A stretch of DNA of 64,000 bases. Source: Numida meleagris. Its lineage: Eukaryota; Chordata; Aves; Galliformes; Numididae. Shown here one piece after another: positions 52,326 to 64,000 of the stretch. How positions within the stretch are numbered: position 1 is the first letter of the stretch; each line of letters begins with the position of its first letter. The translations under genes were made by a program, and so were the position numbers. Below the pieces are notes generated by a model, which was not told the origin of the DNA, ran no database searches, and was given only the letters and a program-made list of their open reading frames with translations. Where the stretch lies: positions 23,088,331 to 23,152,330 of the forward strand of contig NC_034415.1 in NCBI RefSeq assembly GCF_002078875.1, read 5' to 3'.

Positions 52326-54939
52326 ATTCACTGATATGGCTTTCATTGTACAAAGAATACTGATACCCTGGATTTGGAGAAAGCAAGCATACCTATCTTT
52401 CTGCATAAAAATTTATTTGCTTTTGACCATGTTTCTGTGAAACCCTAAATATTTCTTTTCAATGATCTCTGCTAAAGTTTGTGTTTAAATAAGCAGTTCA
52501 AGCCATTTGTGGACATCCACTGCATATCTCTTTGGTCTGAAGGCAAATTGATGTGTTCAGTCTACTGAAAGTAGACCTGTGAGATTAATATTCCCAGTCT
52601 GTTTTACCAAATACTTGGAACAGTTAGTGAGGAATACTGCAGAATATACTTTTCAGTTTCAGTGTTGGGTATATACTCTTCTTGCAGATGTATGAAAAGA
52701 TATGTGACATTTACACCTGCCATGAGGATAGATTACAAAAGGACTTTGGGCAATAATATGCAAAGAACACGCTTTTTTTCCCAGTGGACAGAGGGGCTGC
52801 AATATCTCATCCATGTATACAGTTCATGCAAAGTGATACTAAGATTGATGTTGAGAATCTTACACTTCCATTGCCACTTCTGCACTTGTCTTTGTATAAA
52901 ACCTGTAGTCTCTAAAAGACTGTGAAGTGTTTATTTTTCTTAGCTTAGCATTCATGCATGCACATACATGCATGAGCATTCACTCTCCTACCCATCCTTC
53001 CATTTTGTGTATACATTCAAATGACTCAAAAAAAGGGAAATATGCTGAAATAATTTACTTTGCTCCTAAAATTGTTTCAGTCATCAGGATGTAGGCTGCT
53101 GTTTACATTAGATGACTGTCCCTTGGGCAAAGAGCTACCTAAAGGAATGGAACTTTGGGGAGAACTGCTTTTCCTGTGAGAATTCAGACTTTGCTTGTGA
53201 ATTCCCAATTCTCAGGCTTTGCAGCTCACACACCATTGAAAGGGAGAAGAAAAAAATACAATCAGAAGACAAAGCATGCATCAGTGTCTGATCAGAACAA
53301 GAAAGTGCAGGCACTTTTCTGTTAACTTTGGGCTTTCATAGCAGCTTCCTCATGGCCCTGGGGCTCTTTTCTGGCCAAGCACATTTAGTGCTAGCTCAGT
53401 TGGGACTTTCACATTTACTGCAAGAGTCAAATAGGAAATAGAGGTGCAGGTGAGGGAAATACAGAAACCCTGGTGTTGCCAATTTGTTCAGTTTTACTAT
53501 AACATTTGTAATTCCCCTTTTTTGTTCTATGTCATGGATATTTCTAGCTCCTACAGGAACCCAGACTGGCCTTCTGGAGGCCCTAAGGAAGCCCTACCCT
53601 ATGGTGGAGACAGGAACAGCTATTGGGACCACTTGCTTAGAAGGTGGAAGTTCACTTAGTTTCACTCAGATAACTTTCTTCTTGCATACCTGTCACTGGA
53701 TGCTGCTGGAGCCGGGTACTAGAACACACAGACCTGTGGTCTCCCCCTCAAATGGATGTTATCTCATTACCCATCTTAGATGCTTTGGCATCTTTGGCTA
53801 TTTGGCCAGACACATGGAAGTGAAGAGTACGAGGCTACAAGCATCTGTCAGTTTCCAGGAGCTTATCACATGGTCTTCATGCACAGCACTGTATAAACCA
53901 TTCCAATCACAGCCTCATTAGTATATGTGTTAAGGAAGGGATAGTCACACATCCAAACATCAAAGGAAGCTAAGTATTCAACCATGCTCCACCTAATAAT
54001 AGCATGCTCCTGTCTGTTGCGCAAGTCTGTGCTATAGGCACAGTGACATCAGCATTAGAGACCCAAGGGACCATTACTGATGCCCACGTAAGTTTTTTTT
54101 TTAACAAAATCAAGCCTTTAAATAGCAATATTGAACTGTTCTTATTTAGTCACATCTATAAGGTTTTACTCATGCATTGCTTAGCATTAACATGCTGTGT
54201 TTATCTCTGAGTACCAAACTCCTTTCTATCCAAAAAATGATACTGAAAATGCATAAAAGCAACATACTGTGAATAAACAGCTTATCTTGGGGGAGAAAGA
54301 TAAAATTCACAATACTGAAAATGGGGAGAACCTTCTTCACTGTTGAATTTACCATTTATAGATTAATCTGTCCATTTTGCTTCTATGAAAAGCTTTTCTG
54401 GCATTCCACTCAGAAAAACAAAATCTACATTTAAATGAATGTAAGAGTGTACTACAGCAGGAGCCTGTCAGACTGTTTTATACCTCATTGCTATAATGTA
54501 ATGTTATTGATGCAACCTAGATTATGTTTGAGAAATGAGATCGTGCAAATTCTCTCTCATATATCAACCAATGTGGCACAAAGTATTAGGCTGCAACATT
54601 ATGTAGTTCTGAAACTATTATATGACCTCAAAGTTCCCTAAAAGGCTTCAAATTGGCACAGACTAAGAATTTGCTAAGGGTATGTTTTCAAAGGGAAAAG
54701 CTGTTGCTTGTTTATGGCTTAAACATTATACTATGCCAGTAATAAAATACCAGTGATGCATGCAAATGGAAATTCGTGCTGCTTTTTGTCATAAAAAGGT
54801 TAATTCCTTTGGAAGAAACCAAGTCCCTGGATAAAAAGCATCTCAGCCACCTGACTAACATACAGAAATTTCAGTACAGTCTTATTGTATACAAGGGCTA
54901 GGAAAATCTAATAATATCCTGCTTTTTTTTTTTTTCCCT

Positions 54940-55460
54940 AAGATTCAGCAGGTAAAAGCTCTGATTGAATTTCATCTTGATTTCATTAAATATTCATAAA
55001 GGCCAATTAGAAGGGCAGCTAAGTAGGCCACAAGGCCCCCTTCCATCATCCTGTCAAAGGCAGTCCATCAGACAGTCCTGTTTGCATTAGGGCCTGGTAG
55101 TCAATATCTTCATTCAATCTTTATGTAGTATCCCTCTAAATCACTGTTCCATCCCACTTTACGGCCTTTATGGACAGACAAGGGGGGAAAAAAATCTAAT
55201 AATTCTGAAGGCAAGATGCTTACTCGGTAGAAAGCAAAATGCAAATGAGAAAAAACATCCTCAATCAAATGTTGGAATGAAAATCTTTTCTTTAATGAGC
55301 AATGACATTGGTAGAGCACTGATTACATTGAAGAAAAACTGTTTAAAATTCATAATCAATCAAGCAAGTTTATTTTAACCTTTCATGACTAAACCGCTGG
55401 GTTACAGTTTAATTTATTGATGGTGCTTATCTCTCCCTCCAACCACTAATTTTAAAATTA
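54940..55460. promoter_or_regulatory. Possible conserved non-coding element (inferred)
   Basis: The interval lacks simple repeats and recognisable transposons. It contains many homeodomain-type cores (cattaaa, ccaatta, ctttaatgag, tgattac, aatttattgatgg) and balanced complexity in an otherwise AT-rich, repeat-littered window. Those are traits of vertebrate enhancers in gene deserts. Conservation cannot be judged from one sequence. Confidence 0.2.
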
Positions 55461-57904
55461 CAACCCATATAGAATATGCTGAGTTGAGTCACAAAAATAT
55501 ATACTGATGTTTATATTCAAAGAAACCTATTAGCTCTGCCTGTTTCCCTTTAAAGATTCAGTGGCCTTTCTATACACGCCATGTTACATATATTTGCAGT
55601 TTATGCAGCTGAAACACATTAACTCCACTGGTGCCTGGCTGGACTGAAGTATCATGGCAGTATTCATTTCCATCTCTGTTTCCCTGACAGAGCTGAGCAA
55701 ATATTCTTCTCTCTGTATGAGCATAATAAAATGCTTCATCATGCCACTAACTCCTCACACACAGCAATGGGGAGCAGAGGATACTTCCTTGCTTGGAAAG
55801 TTAATGCCGTGCCATCAGAAAATGGGTCAGATGGGCTTTTTGTGTCAAATTTCTGAATTTTTCTGTATCATATGCCACTGAAACAAAAACACATTTGCTT
55901 TACTATTGTGGACTCTCCTCCCTGAAGAACTAAAGGAATGCTGTGGGCTACAGCAAGGTAAGTAGGCTGGCTTACATCCTCTTTGAGTCAGTTGAAGTGC
56001 TGTGAGGAACAACACCAAAATGCCTTCTCCAGATATTTTGAAAAGACTTTCAAGCTCTCTCTTCCATTTCCTGAATGTAATGTTATATTTTTTAACCTAA
56101 CACAGTGTACGGAAATGAAAGTTTAATCACTATGTAATTAAAAGGATGATACTGTAAATTCTGGAGACCTAAAGGGAATGAAACCCACTTATTTCTAAGG
56201 GCTTTCAGCTGGTTTCTTATTAGATGGGCTTTATCTGTTGAATTCCTCACTCTGATTTGTGGTAGGTCGGAGTTCAGTACAGAAAACTCTGTTAACACTT
56301 TCCTGTACAGCAAGTTTGAGTTTCCTTCCCACAGTATTAGTCAAGCATTCAGTTACACAAGTTCCACCTACTCCTTAACTAAGATTTTCCTTTCTTTTTT
56401 GTCCATTTTTTTTAAAGTATTTAATTAATATCTACCTACTTCTTTTAATGACAAAGAAATTGAATGATGAATATCACCGGGAGTCATTAGCAAGTACGGG
56501 ACACAATTGTATGTCTCTGTTATACTGCTTCACCAGAGGACAGCTGATGATCTAAAAATGGATACTGTGAAAATGAATATATTTTGGAATAGTCCTCCTT
56601 TGTTTTCTCAGTAATGTACTAGATAATTAAAGTCTACTTTTTGTATTCTTTATGTTCATAAAATTTAGTTCACTCAATTTCTAACAAAGACCAGAACAGT
56701 CATTTCTATTCAGTTATCCCTCCTTTTCAGTACATGTACAGCTCCATTGCAGTTGTATCTGAATCCCTGGGCAATTCTGGTCTCACGGTCATTTCAGAGA
56801 GTTGAAAAAAATTGTCATCCCATTTAACACGCACTGTAAGCTACTGAGAGACAAAGATTGTCCTTTTGGTCTGTGTTTATACTGCACCTAATCCTGCCTG
56901 TTTATGTCAGGCAACAAGCATCAGGGGGAACATAATACCAGCCAAATAGGGCTGCCTGTAGTCCAAAGCAAAATGTGACTTCCAGTTATTGCAGCAAGCT
57001 AGCACACGTGTTCTGCAGTACACCTCACATCTTCTTCCCTCACCGGGCGCATCTCTGTGCCAGGTCCACCAGCATCCCCCAGATCCAGGGGAGCATCCTG
57101 GACACATTCTAACTCAGTGCCTGGGCAAGTGGCAGTACCTTACCCTTTGCTCCATCTGCATTTCCAGTGAATCCAACAGTCTCCATCTCCCTTAACAAAA
57201 TTTCTTGTAAGTAAATGCACAAAAAAGGCTGCAGCAGCTGCAGCATGTCAGACAAAGGAAAGATGTTTATCATTTTATTTGGTTTACAAGGAGTTTGATA
57301 TGCCCTCCACAGACCATTTGAATGGCTGTTTAAAACATTTGGGTATCATTTTAACTGAATACACATTTCCTGCATGTTCTCTGTTTCCTTTCCTAAATCT
57401 CGGTCCAGTTTCAGTGCCAGTTAATATGAAAAACAACAGACTTCTTTAAGATAATATACTCTATTGTTTTTTCCTAACCATAAATTGCCAGCATTGACCA
57501 TAAACCATCCTAATCACCATTGGCACTACACTTCTGTTGCTTTCTTAAACTGTGAACAGAGAAAATCCCTGTCCTGTAAAAAACAAGAAAAATGTCAAAT
57601 AGCTCAGTTTGCAGCTTGTGTTCAAATGATTATTTAAAGAGTTCATCCTGAATAATTTAGAACTTAAGTAAACTACTTCTTTCCACTCCTCCCCATCCAA
57701 GTTAAGAAGAAATACATCATATATTCACTTCTCACTTGTATTTGCTACAATGACAGCCAAAAAAATCCCCAGCAGGATGTTGGGAACCAACAAAAAAATG
57801 TCACAAACAAGGCAGAATGATTCTTCTACGACACACACTTGTGTGAACATGCATATTTTCATACCTTGTTTGGTCTCTGCTTCCTGAGAAGGACATAGCA
57901 GAAT

Positions 57905-58475
57905 GAGAGAAGGTACAGGGAAAGGCTAGAAATGCACAAGATGACAGGGAAGCTGCTTAACGAGGAGACTGTGAAATTGCTGGGACTTTTCCAGTTGGAG
58001 AAGGCTGTGAGATGTGATTGAGGTTTATAAAATCCTGGAGGTAGTGGGTAAGATGGATTCAGAATTCAGAATAACAGAGCTGTTACTCACCAAACCTCAC
58101 AATTAAATCCAGGTGCCACCATTCTTACTGAACCTAGCAGAGCAGCAGCTTAAAACAGATAAAAGTGTATTTTTTTAAACAGCAGGCACTGAGCTTCTGA
58201 AATTTGTTGCCATGGGGGGCTGTGAAGGCAGATAGCATTGGCAAGTTCAAAAAGAGATTAAAAGACTCAGGGGCAACGGGTCCATAAATAGATCCTAAAG
58301 GGAACAGGCAGGGATGTGTTCTCTAATGTCCCTAATCCAGTGCTGAGGGGTTGGGAGGGGAAGACACTGCAGGCAGTGGCCACGCTCATCCACTCTTGTT
58401 ATACAGCATCTCCTGCTGCCACTGGGGGGACAGTACACAGTTCGACCACGGTTTGATTCAGTGGGGCATTTCCAA
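57905..58475 (+). mobile_element. Ancient CR1 LINE 3' end (ORF2 C-terminus and 3' UTR)
   Basis: In order on the plus strand there is 'ctgggacttttccagttgga', the LGLFxLEK block of CR1 ORF2. 'gaggtttataaaatcctgga' (VYKIL) follows, then 'gcagcttaaaacagataaaa', then 'ttgttgccatggggggctgtgaaggc', and 'ggcaagttcaaaaagagatta'. The 3' UTR continues with 'gcagggatgtgttctctaatgtccc' and closes at about 58428-58473 with 'ggacagtacacag...gaccacggtttga', which parallels the old CR1 ending 'gatactgggctagatggaccattggtctga'. All frames carry stops, so it is a fossil. The subfamily resembles the CR1 type abundant in turtles and crocodilians, so it predates the two avian copies in the window. Confidence 0.85.
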
Positions 58476-58764
58476 TGGCCATATATTGTTCTAGAAAAGT
58501 GAATACGCTCTGAAAGGTGTGCAGCTTGCACTTTTACATGGCAGTTAAGAAAAAAAAAAAAAAGAACATTGAGGCAAGAAATGCAATATGACATGTTTCT
58601 AGGAGGTTAGAAAGGAAGTATAGCAGTGCCTATTTTGGTGCAGAAGACTGAAACGTCAGGGAGGTGAGAGGAAGGGAAACAAGAAATATAGTGGGAGAAC
58701 AGTGTTCAAAGGACTAAAAATGTGGTCAATAACCAGCCGTAGATGGAAATGCATGAATCATTTG

Positions 58765-58880
58765 TGGCCTCAGTTCTGCTTGTCTGTTAAATGAGGTTTA
58801 TGCTATTTATCCTGACATAAAACACAGAAGCCTAATGTGTTGTGTTTCAAAGAACTTTGTAGATGCTGAAATGCAAATTG
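58765..58880 (+). mobile_element. MIR-like SINE, 3' part
   Basis: Sense-strand landmarks appear in order: 'ggcctcagttctgcttgtctgttaaatgagg', equivalent to the MIR block 'cctcagtttcctcatctgtaaaatggg', and then, 60 bp on, 'tttcaaagaactttgtagatgctgaaatg', equivalent to the 'aaagcactttgtagatcc' end. It lies just downstream of the ancient CR1 and on the same strand. Confidence 0.55.
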
Positions 58881-59616
58881 CTGTGAGATTGATCCAAAAT
58901 GTACATAACTCAATTGAGAAATTTTCAATAATTCCCAAGAGTGCAGTTCATGCCCTGCAAAACTCAGTTTTCACCTCTGAACACCAGCTGTAACAGTGAA
59001 CCAATGAATAATAACACTGATTTTGTAAACCATGCTCTCATCATCTTTTGAAGACACACAAGGTTGGCTGAACACGTAAGTTCCTAACAATGATAGTCCA
59101 ACTGACACTGGAAGTCATTGCCCCTTCCAGAGCACTTTGTTTTACAGTAACAATGCTAGTTCATCAAGAAAAGAAAAGTGTGGCTTTTTATTTGGATAAA
59201 GAGAGCTATTCATGTGGAAAAGCTATACGTAGTCCTGTACAAAAGAAATCTGTTCAGGAGCAGGCTTTAATGATTTTTGGTAGCTTTCAGATGTGGTTAC
59301 TGCTCTAAATGTCAAGAAGAATCAAAAGAATATGGTTTGTTGTTTGATTTTTTTTTCTCCCTTCTTTTCAGGAACACATTATTCTGTCCATATTTCTGCA
59401 TTTTTTCACATCTTTGTCTGGATACATGATTACCTCCAATAGGCAGCCCAGATAAACCAAGAGAGAAATAGGAATGTTTCACTTTATCCCCTAAGAGCGA
59501 GTGTAATCATGTTCCCTTGCTGATTTGTGTTTGGAAATTACCATTCTAATCCAATAGTTTAATTTTATTATACCCTTCAGTCTAACAGACCAGGCAAAGA
59601 ATGTGTAATCACAAAC

Positions 59617-59700
59617 AAAGGGCCAAATCCTGCTTGCCATACTAATGGGAGTAGTCCCACTGATTATAATGGGACTACATGCAAGCCTTACCCTTAACTA
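59617..59700. mobile_element. Palindromic MITE-like repeat remnant
   Basis: It opens with 'gggccaaatcctgcttgcca', the standard end of a family whose centre is a palindrome around 'ccattgacttcaatgg'. Here the centre is kept as gtagtccca (59651-59659) and tgggactac (59670-59678), a 9-bp perfect inverted repeat around a 10-nt spacer. The far terminus is decayed. Confidence 0.55.
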
Positions 59701-62700
59701 ATATGAAGAGATAAACGTACTTAGACTCTAGGGTAGGGTTTTTCTTTGGGCTTTTCTTCAGGCATATTATTGAGTTTTTCAAACACAGTCTAATGTAGTG
59801 GTTACAGTACAACTGAGGCAAAAAAACCCTTCTTCATTAAAAAGTGTAGGCATAAGATTTAGCTTATGCTGAGATAAAAAGGCTGAAAAGCTTCCAGCTA
59901 TTTGGAAGCTAGTATTTATATACATGTTCTTGAAGTGTTTAATATAATATATTTCAGCATCCTTTCACAAAAGCAGCCATGTGAGCCTTCAGGTCTAAAC
60001 TCATAAATGTTACCACTTGCTCTTGAACTGGATTATTTGTAAATCAGAGTGATGATGGGCAGGGAGGTGGGAGGAATCACCGGATCCTTCATTACTTACT
60101 TTGTTTGCTCATAGCTCACCTGTGAAGGGGTGCTTGGCCCAAGCCAAAGCCCCTTTGAACTGCATCCTCAGTTGGTCACACAACAGTCTGCAAAACAACG
60201 TACTGGGGAAAATCACCCAGTTTTTGCTCAGCTTCCAAATCTATATTTTCCTAATATTCTCAAATCCTCCCAGCAGAGGCTTCAAGGTAAAGGAAGAACA
60301 AGATATAAAGTGTATCTGAAACTTATAAAAGATGTCAGGAAGCAGAACTGTAAAAATGTGTGTTAAATAGTTGCAATATAGAGCAAAGAAAGAGCTATAA
60401 AGTGAAAAATGAATCCTGTAAAAGTACAGTGCAGCTATGCTACCTATGCAGTATATACATAACCAGTGCTAGGCTGTTAATAACTTACTTTAAAATAATC
60501 AAATTGAATGCTTATTCTTATCTAATGGGCTGTGTAAGGAAGATGGAAATATTTGGAAAACAAACTTACAACAGAAAAGAAATAGAAAAAAGGAGGGGGA
60601 GGTTTTCCTGCTTGTTGTTTTTTTTTTCCTTTGTCACTATTTTTTTCCCCTGAAACTATTAGTTCTCAGTTATGTTTCAGGATCTAGCTATCTATGCATA
60701 AAAATAAAACTTTTCAGTCCTTTGGCATCATAAAGCATATTTCTTTCAGCTGAGCGATCCTTTTATCCATTTCTCTGATTTAGTATACTACAAACTAAAT
60801 ACAGCTCTAAAGCCATCACACTTATACATTATCAGGTCATATGCGCCCATTTTGAATTTCATTCTTGACTAGATGTTATTTACACAGAACATCTTTCCCT
60901 GAACTCATAAAAATGTCTAACTGACCATGTTTCTGATATACAAGAGTCAGTCAATATAAAAGATGCAGCATAAATTGATGACCAAAAACTTGACTTCCAA
61001 GCCAGCATCAGCAGTGTAATAAAAATGATTCAAACACTTAGCATGAGTCATACTGGCAATTTGATGGGATCATTGTTTCCCAGAAAGGAAGCCCATACAG
61101 AAGCCTATGTGCTACTTACTACAGCAAACTGTTTTTATAATAGTATATATAAGCTTATTAAGTGCCAGGGCTTGTCAGAAATAATGCCTTACCTAAATGC
61201 TATCATTCCTCAAACATCCATGCCATTCCATTCATTCTTCCAAGAAAGCCTGGGGACACTGCAGCCTTACAGCTCCTCTCAAGACAGGAAAAAAAATATC
61301 CAGGCTATTTCAGGTGACAAAAGTTTTTTCCAAAATCAAGGTTCCTCTCCAGAAAATATCCTGGCAACTACTCCCTCATCTCAAGATTAGCTTTAGGAGG
61401 AAACACTTTCTTTCGTAATTGATTGATAAAGTTTATTTAGGAATTAATTCATCCAAAGCAACATACACAGCTAAGAAGGAGAGGCAGGCATCTCCAGAAA
61501 GCATTAGAACTAATTCAAATTTACTCTAGAAGTGTCTTTTTCTTCACTGATTACTGAGAAGGCCCCAGATCAAGCTCCTAGCTTGGAGCAATACTCGGTC
61601 AAATGCTGAAACAGGATCTGTTAGGGCTGTATGCATCCACAGAGGGAGACCACTACCTTAATCCAAATCAGAAAGCCAGTAGGTGTAACAGCTCACTAAC
61701 GCCATGCACTCCCACTTTGCACCAGTGCCTGTTCTGCAAAAAATAGTTTTGCTTAGGGGCAAGGATTCAAAAAGCCACTGAAGGTACCCAGACTCCTTTC
61801 CCTTAAGCATGGTATTATCCCAAGAGCTCATGTGGACGGTTTTCTCAACAGAGAATCTTTGTGGCTGAAATGGAGATTAAAGGAGACGAATCATCAGGAC
61901 CGAAGGGTCTGAAGTGTCTCTCTCAAATAGGATTTGGGAAGCTACTGGGAACGCTATGGAATCAGGGAATCCTTCTGCCTTTTAACATACAGAGAAAAGG
62001 AATAAAGAACAAACCAAAATGATCCGCAAGCAAGTCAAACACTTTAAGGAGGAACATTTGAATTTCATCCTATGTGCGTGCTTGTAAAAGTGGCTGGGAC
62101 AAAAAGGTACTGTATGAGGACAAATGTGCCTGAGCTCTTACCAACTGCTGCAAGAGGAGAACCTGCAAATCCTCATTAGCGGGGAAAATGAGCAATGAAT
62201 ACAGGCTCAGAGGGTGAGAGCCTGGCAGCTGAAAGGCAAAATGGAAAGGGGAGGGATGAAGAAAGGACAGAGCCTGAGCCAAGGAGATCAAGCTTCAAGG
62301 CAGCTCTCACAGAGGAAGCTATAGTACTGAATGGAGTAGATGGGGCTAGTGCTCATCCAGCTGGGCTCCAGGCACATTTAACAGCTCTGCAGGGGAAAAT
62401 GTGCCACAGAATATCTTTTTATGGTTCTGATTTTATACTCTTCCATTCTCATCTGGTGGATTGTAGGGACAAGTAGTTTCCTTGCAGGACACCAGAAAAC
62501 AGTCAAAACAACTTTATTCTGATCACACTTAAAAGGCAATTTGGGACAAGAGGCAGGCAAAAATCACAGATACAAAATGGTGGATCCACAAAACTGTAAT
62601 AATGGTAAATAACACCTATATCAAATTTAATGAATGTTTTCATTAGTCTTTGCCAGAGCTACAAGTAGTGTTGAGCGATCAGCACAAATTGATTTTTCCC

Positions 62701-63159
62701 TGGGAGCTAATGCTGTTCGGTGTCTGAATTGTAGTTATTACTCTACTATTAACTGAAAGCCAAAAATCTACTCAAGAATTTCCTTCCTCATGCACAGAAC
62801 ATAAAAAGCCAGAAGTAAGAACTCAGTAGTGAATTAATTTAAATGGTTAATGCACATTGGTGAGTGATACATGCATTTTCCTCCAACTGGAGCCGCTCAT
62901 ACTTTCAGTAGTTAATATGTGATTCAAAAAGTCTGAATTTCAGCCATCATATAAAGCAAGGAAAAGGACTCACGGTTAGCTACAATGTGGTATACCAGGG
63001 CAAGCACGCCAGATTTCTATTATCCTGGTGAGATTCCATGACTACATTAAGCCAAGCTGCTTGACAGCTATGAAAAAGACAGCTTCATCCACTTTTATCA
63101 GAACACTGACCTTTTCAAGAAATAATAGAATATATCCTGCTATCATTTCTCACATGAAG

Positions 63160-63222
63160 CTCCTGTTGAGGTCAATAGGAATTTGGCGTCAAAATGTGAA
63201 ATCAGTACTTGGCCCATAATGT
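63160..63222. mobile_element. Palindromic MITE-like repeat remnant (half copy)
   Basis: The block 'agctcctgttgaggtcaata' is followed by 'ggaatttggcgtca', and about 25 bp later by 'cagtacttggccca'. This parallels the family consensus 'agctcccattgacttcaatgggagtttggc...gatttggccc'. Inverted symmetry is weak after mutation, so the call rests on order and spacing. Confidence 0.4.
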
Positions 63223-63341
63223 TTAGTGCCACATAACAGGCTATTGGGAAGGGATCCAATGTTAAGCATCAGTTCTCATTAATTACACTGCAGATTCCAT
63301 TTCTAAAGACTTTCTATCATCTATTGTGCAAATTAAATACT

Positions 63342-63475
63342 GAGAGCCAGATCCTCAGCTGATGTAGATCAGAATACCCGTGATGAAGACAAAGAAATAG
63401 GGTCAATAAAGATCAGTCAATGAACTCAATACAGCTAAGTAAAATTATACCACAGAGAATCTGGTCCAATGAATA
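63342..63475. mobile_element. Palindromic MITE-like repeat remnant with terminal inverted repeats
   Basis: The left end 'gagccagatcctcagctgat' (from about 63345) and the right end 'cagagaatctggtcc' (about 63453-63467) are imperfect inverted repeats. 'aatgaactcaatacagct' (63420 onward) corresponds to the central 'tcaatggagct' motif of the family. About 60 bp of unrelated sequence sits inside the left half, which suggests a small insertion or heavy decay. Confidence 0.5.
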
Positions 63476-64000
63476 ATTCTCTTGTCTAATCAACATTGCA
63501 GATTTTTTATCTGCAGTGTCTGATCTTTGCTGCATACCCTGTGCCTCTCCATGTGTGGAAGGTCAAAAGATGAAACTGGTGAAAACCCTGAGTGAAGAAT
63601 ATACAACAGAAAGCTGTGGCATGAATAAATCCACTTCAGAACTGGTGTACAGCATCGTGCTCCAGTATAACAAATAATGTCCTTTTCTGAATTTAGTGGA
63701 GGTTTGGATTTTTGTCATTATGAAACAATATTGTAGTTTACCATCATATAAGCTTCTACTTACAATTCAGAATAAAGGGGATGATCACCTTTGTACCTTG
63801 CCTACTCACTGTGCTGAATTATGTTCTCTGTATTACGTGTCAAAAGAATTAGCTTATATGTTTATTTTGGGCTGCAGTCAGAGTTAAGTGCATAGCTTTC
63901 TCTTCCCTTGTCTGAATCTGAATTACCCAGTCTGGAGTCATAACTGTTCTTCATTTTCAAGAAAATACATTTGAAATATCTTTTAGTTTATGAGCTTATA

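Larger units (their letters stand above)
51629..57904. other. Non-coding stretch, part of it possibly conserved
   Basis: No exon is recognised. It contains a (TATC)n/(TA)n array at 52300-52325, an ATGC-rich block near 52951-52980 and T13 at 54923-54935. The interval of about 54.94-55.46 kb is free of simple repeats and rich in homeodomain-type TAAT/ATTA cores; it is noted as a possible conserved element. The 145-codon plus frame at 53484-53921 has no known motif. Confidence 0.5.
58881..64000. other. Non-coding stretch with old palindromic repeats
   Basis: No supported exon. Three diverged copies of a palindromic MITE-like repeat are listed separately. A purine-rich segment around 62.2-62.3 kb gives a charged 93-codon plus frame (62195-62476) with no family resemblance. 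A splice-acceptor-like pyrimidine tract ends in CAG at 59371, but the downstream frame closes after about 27 codons. Confidence 0.5.

Noticed and set aside
53484..53921. 145-codon plus-strand open frame
   Set aside because: No motif or family resemblance; the composition suits chance, and a second frame overlaps it in another phase.
59341..59371. Splice-acceptor-like tract
   Set aside because: The downstream frame closes after about 27 codons and encodes nothing recognisable.
62195..62476. Charged 93-codon plus-strand frame
   Set aside because: The Glu/Arg/Lys richness follows from a purine-rich strand; no family resemblance.
1..64000. Endogenous retrovirus LTRs, tRNA or rRNA genes, CRISPR arrays, bacterial operons
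   Set aside because: No paired LTRs, primer-binding sites, cloverleaf genes, spaced direct-repeat arrays or compact gene strings were seen on either strand.

Overview
This window reads as nuclear DNA of a bird, most likely a galliform (chicken, turkey or quail type). It is AT-rich throughout, and every recognisable element is a vertebrate interspersed repeat. The clearest evidence is the CR1 non-LTR retrotransposons, including one whose 3' end has the avian CR1 3'-UTR hairpin and the terminal ATTCTATG octamer pair. Older repeat layers shared by birds, crocodilians and turtles are also present: degraded CR1, MIR-type SINEs and palindromic MITE-like repeats. Nothing bacterial or viral was found: no operon, CRISPR array, rRNA or tRNA gene, or retroviral LTR. 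I could not recognise a host protein-coding exon anywhere. The longest open frames outside repeats are about 130-155 codons, show no recognised family, and are expected by chance in 64 kb.

Layout. 1-5.59 kb: AT-rich non-coding DNA. 5.59-6.76 kb: an eroded, antisense ancient CR1 reverse-transcriptase region. 6.8-10.2 kb: AT-rich non-coding. 10.2-13.1 kb: a locally GC-richer stretch with a small CpG-containing patch and a 14-bp palindrome; it also holds a short minus-strand frame with one predicted membrane span, the only non-repeat frame I consider worth testing. 13.1-29.9 kb: non-coding with homopolymer tracts and minor repeats. 29.95 kb: an MIR-like fragment. 35.6 kb: a CR1 reverse-transcriptase fragment with the FADD active-site motif. 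38.8 kb: a CR1 tail fragment of about 44 bp. 40.5 kb: a relatively young 5'-truncated CR1 3' end. 44.86 kb: a 31-bp poly(A) tract. 47.8 kb: a compact palindromic MITE-like copy. 49.5 and 50.3 kb: two antisense MIR-like fragments. 50.95-51.63 kb: a second sizeable CR1, minus strand, ending in a pentanucleotide array. 57.9-58.5 kb: an ancient CR1 3' end of about 570 bp. 58.8 kb: another MIR-like fragment. 59.6-63.5 kb: three more palindromic MITE-like relics.

Taken together, the window is a gene desert or the inside of a very large intron. Its readable content is a fossil record of at least three ages of transposon activity. I found no previously undescribed system. The best leads are the palindromic repeat relics, the CR1-seeded pentanucleotide array, two stretches that could be conserved non-coding elements, and one candidate membrane microprotein. 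All family names come from memory of consensus sequences and need a repeat-library search to confirm.
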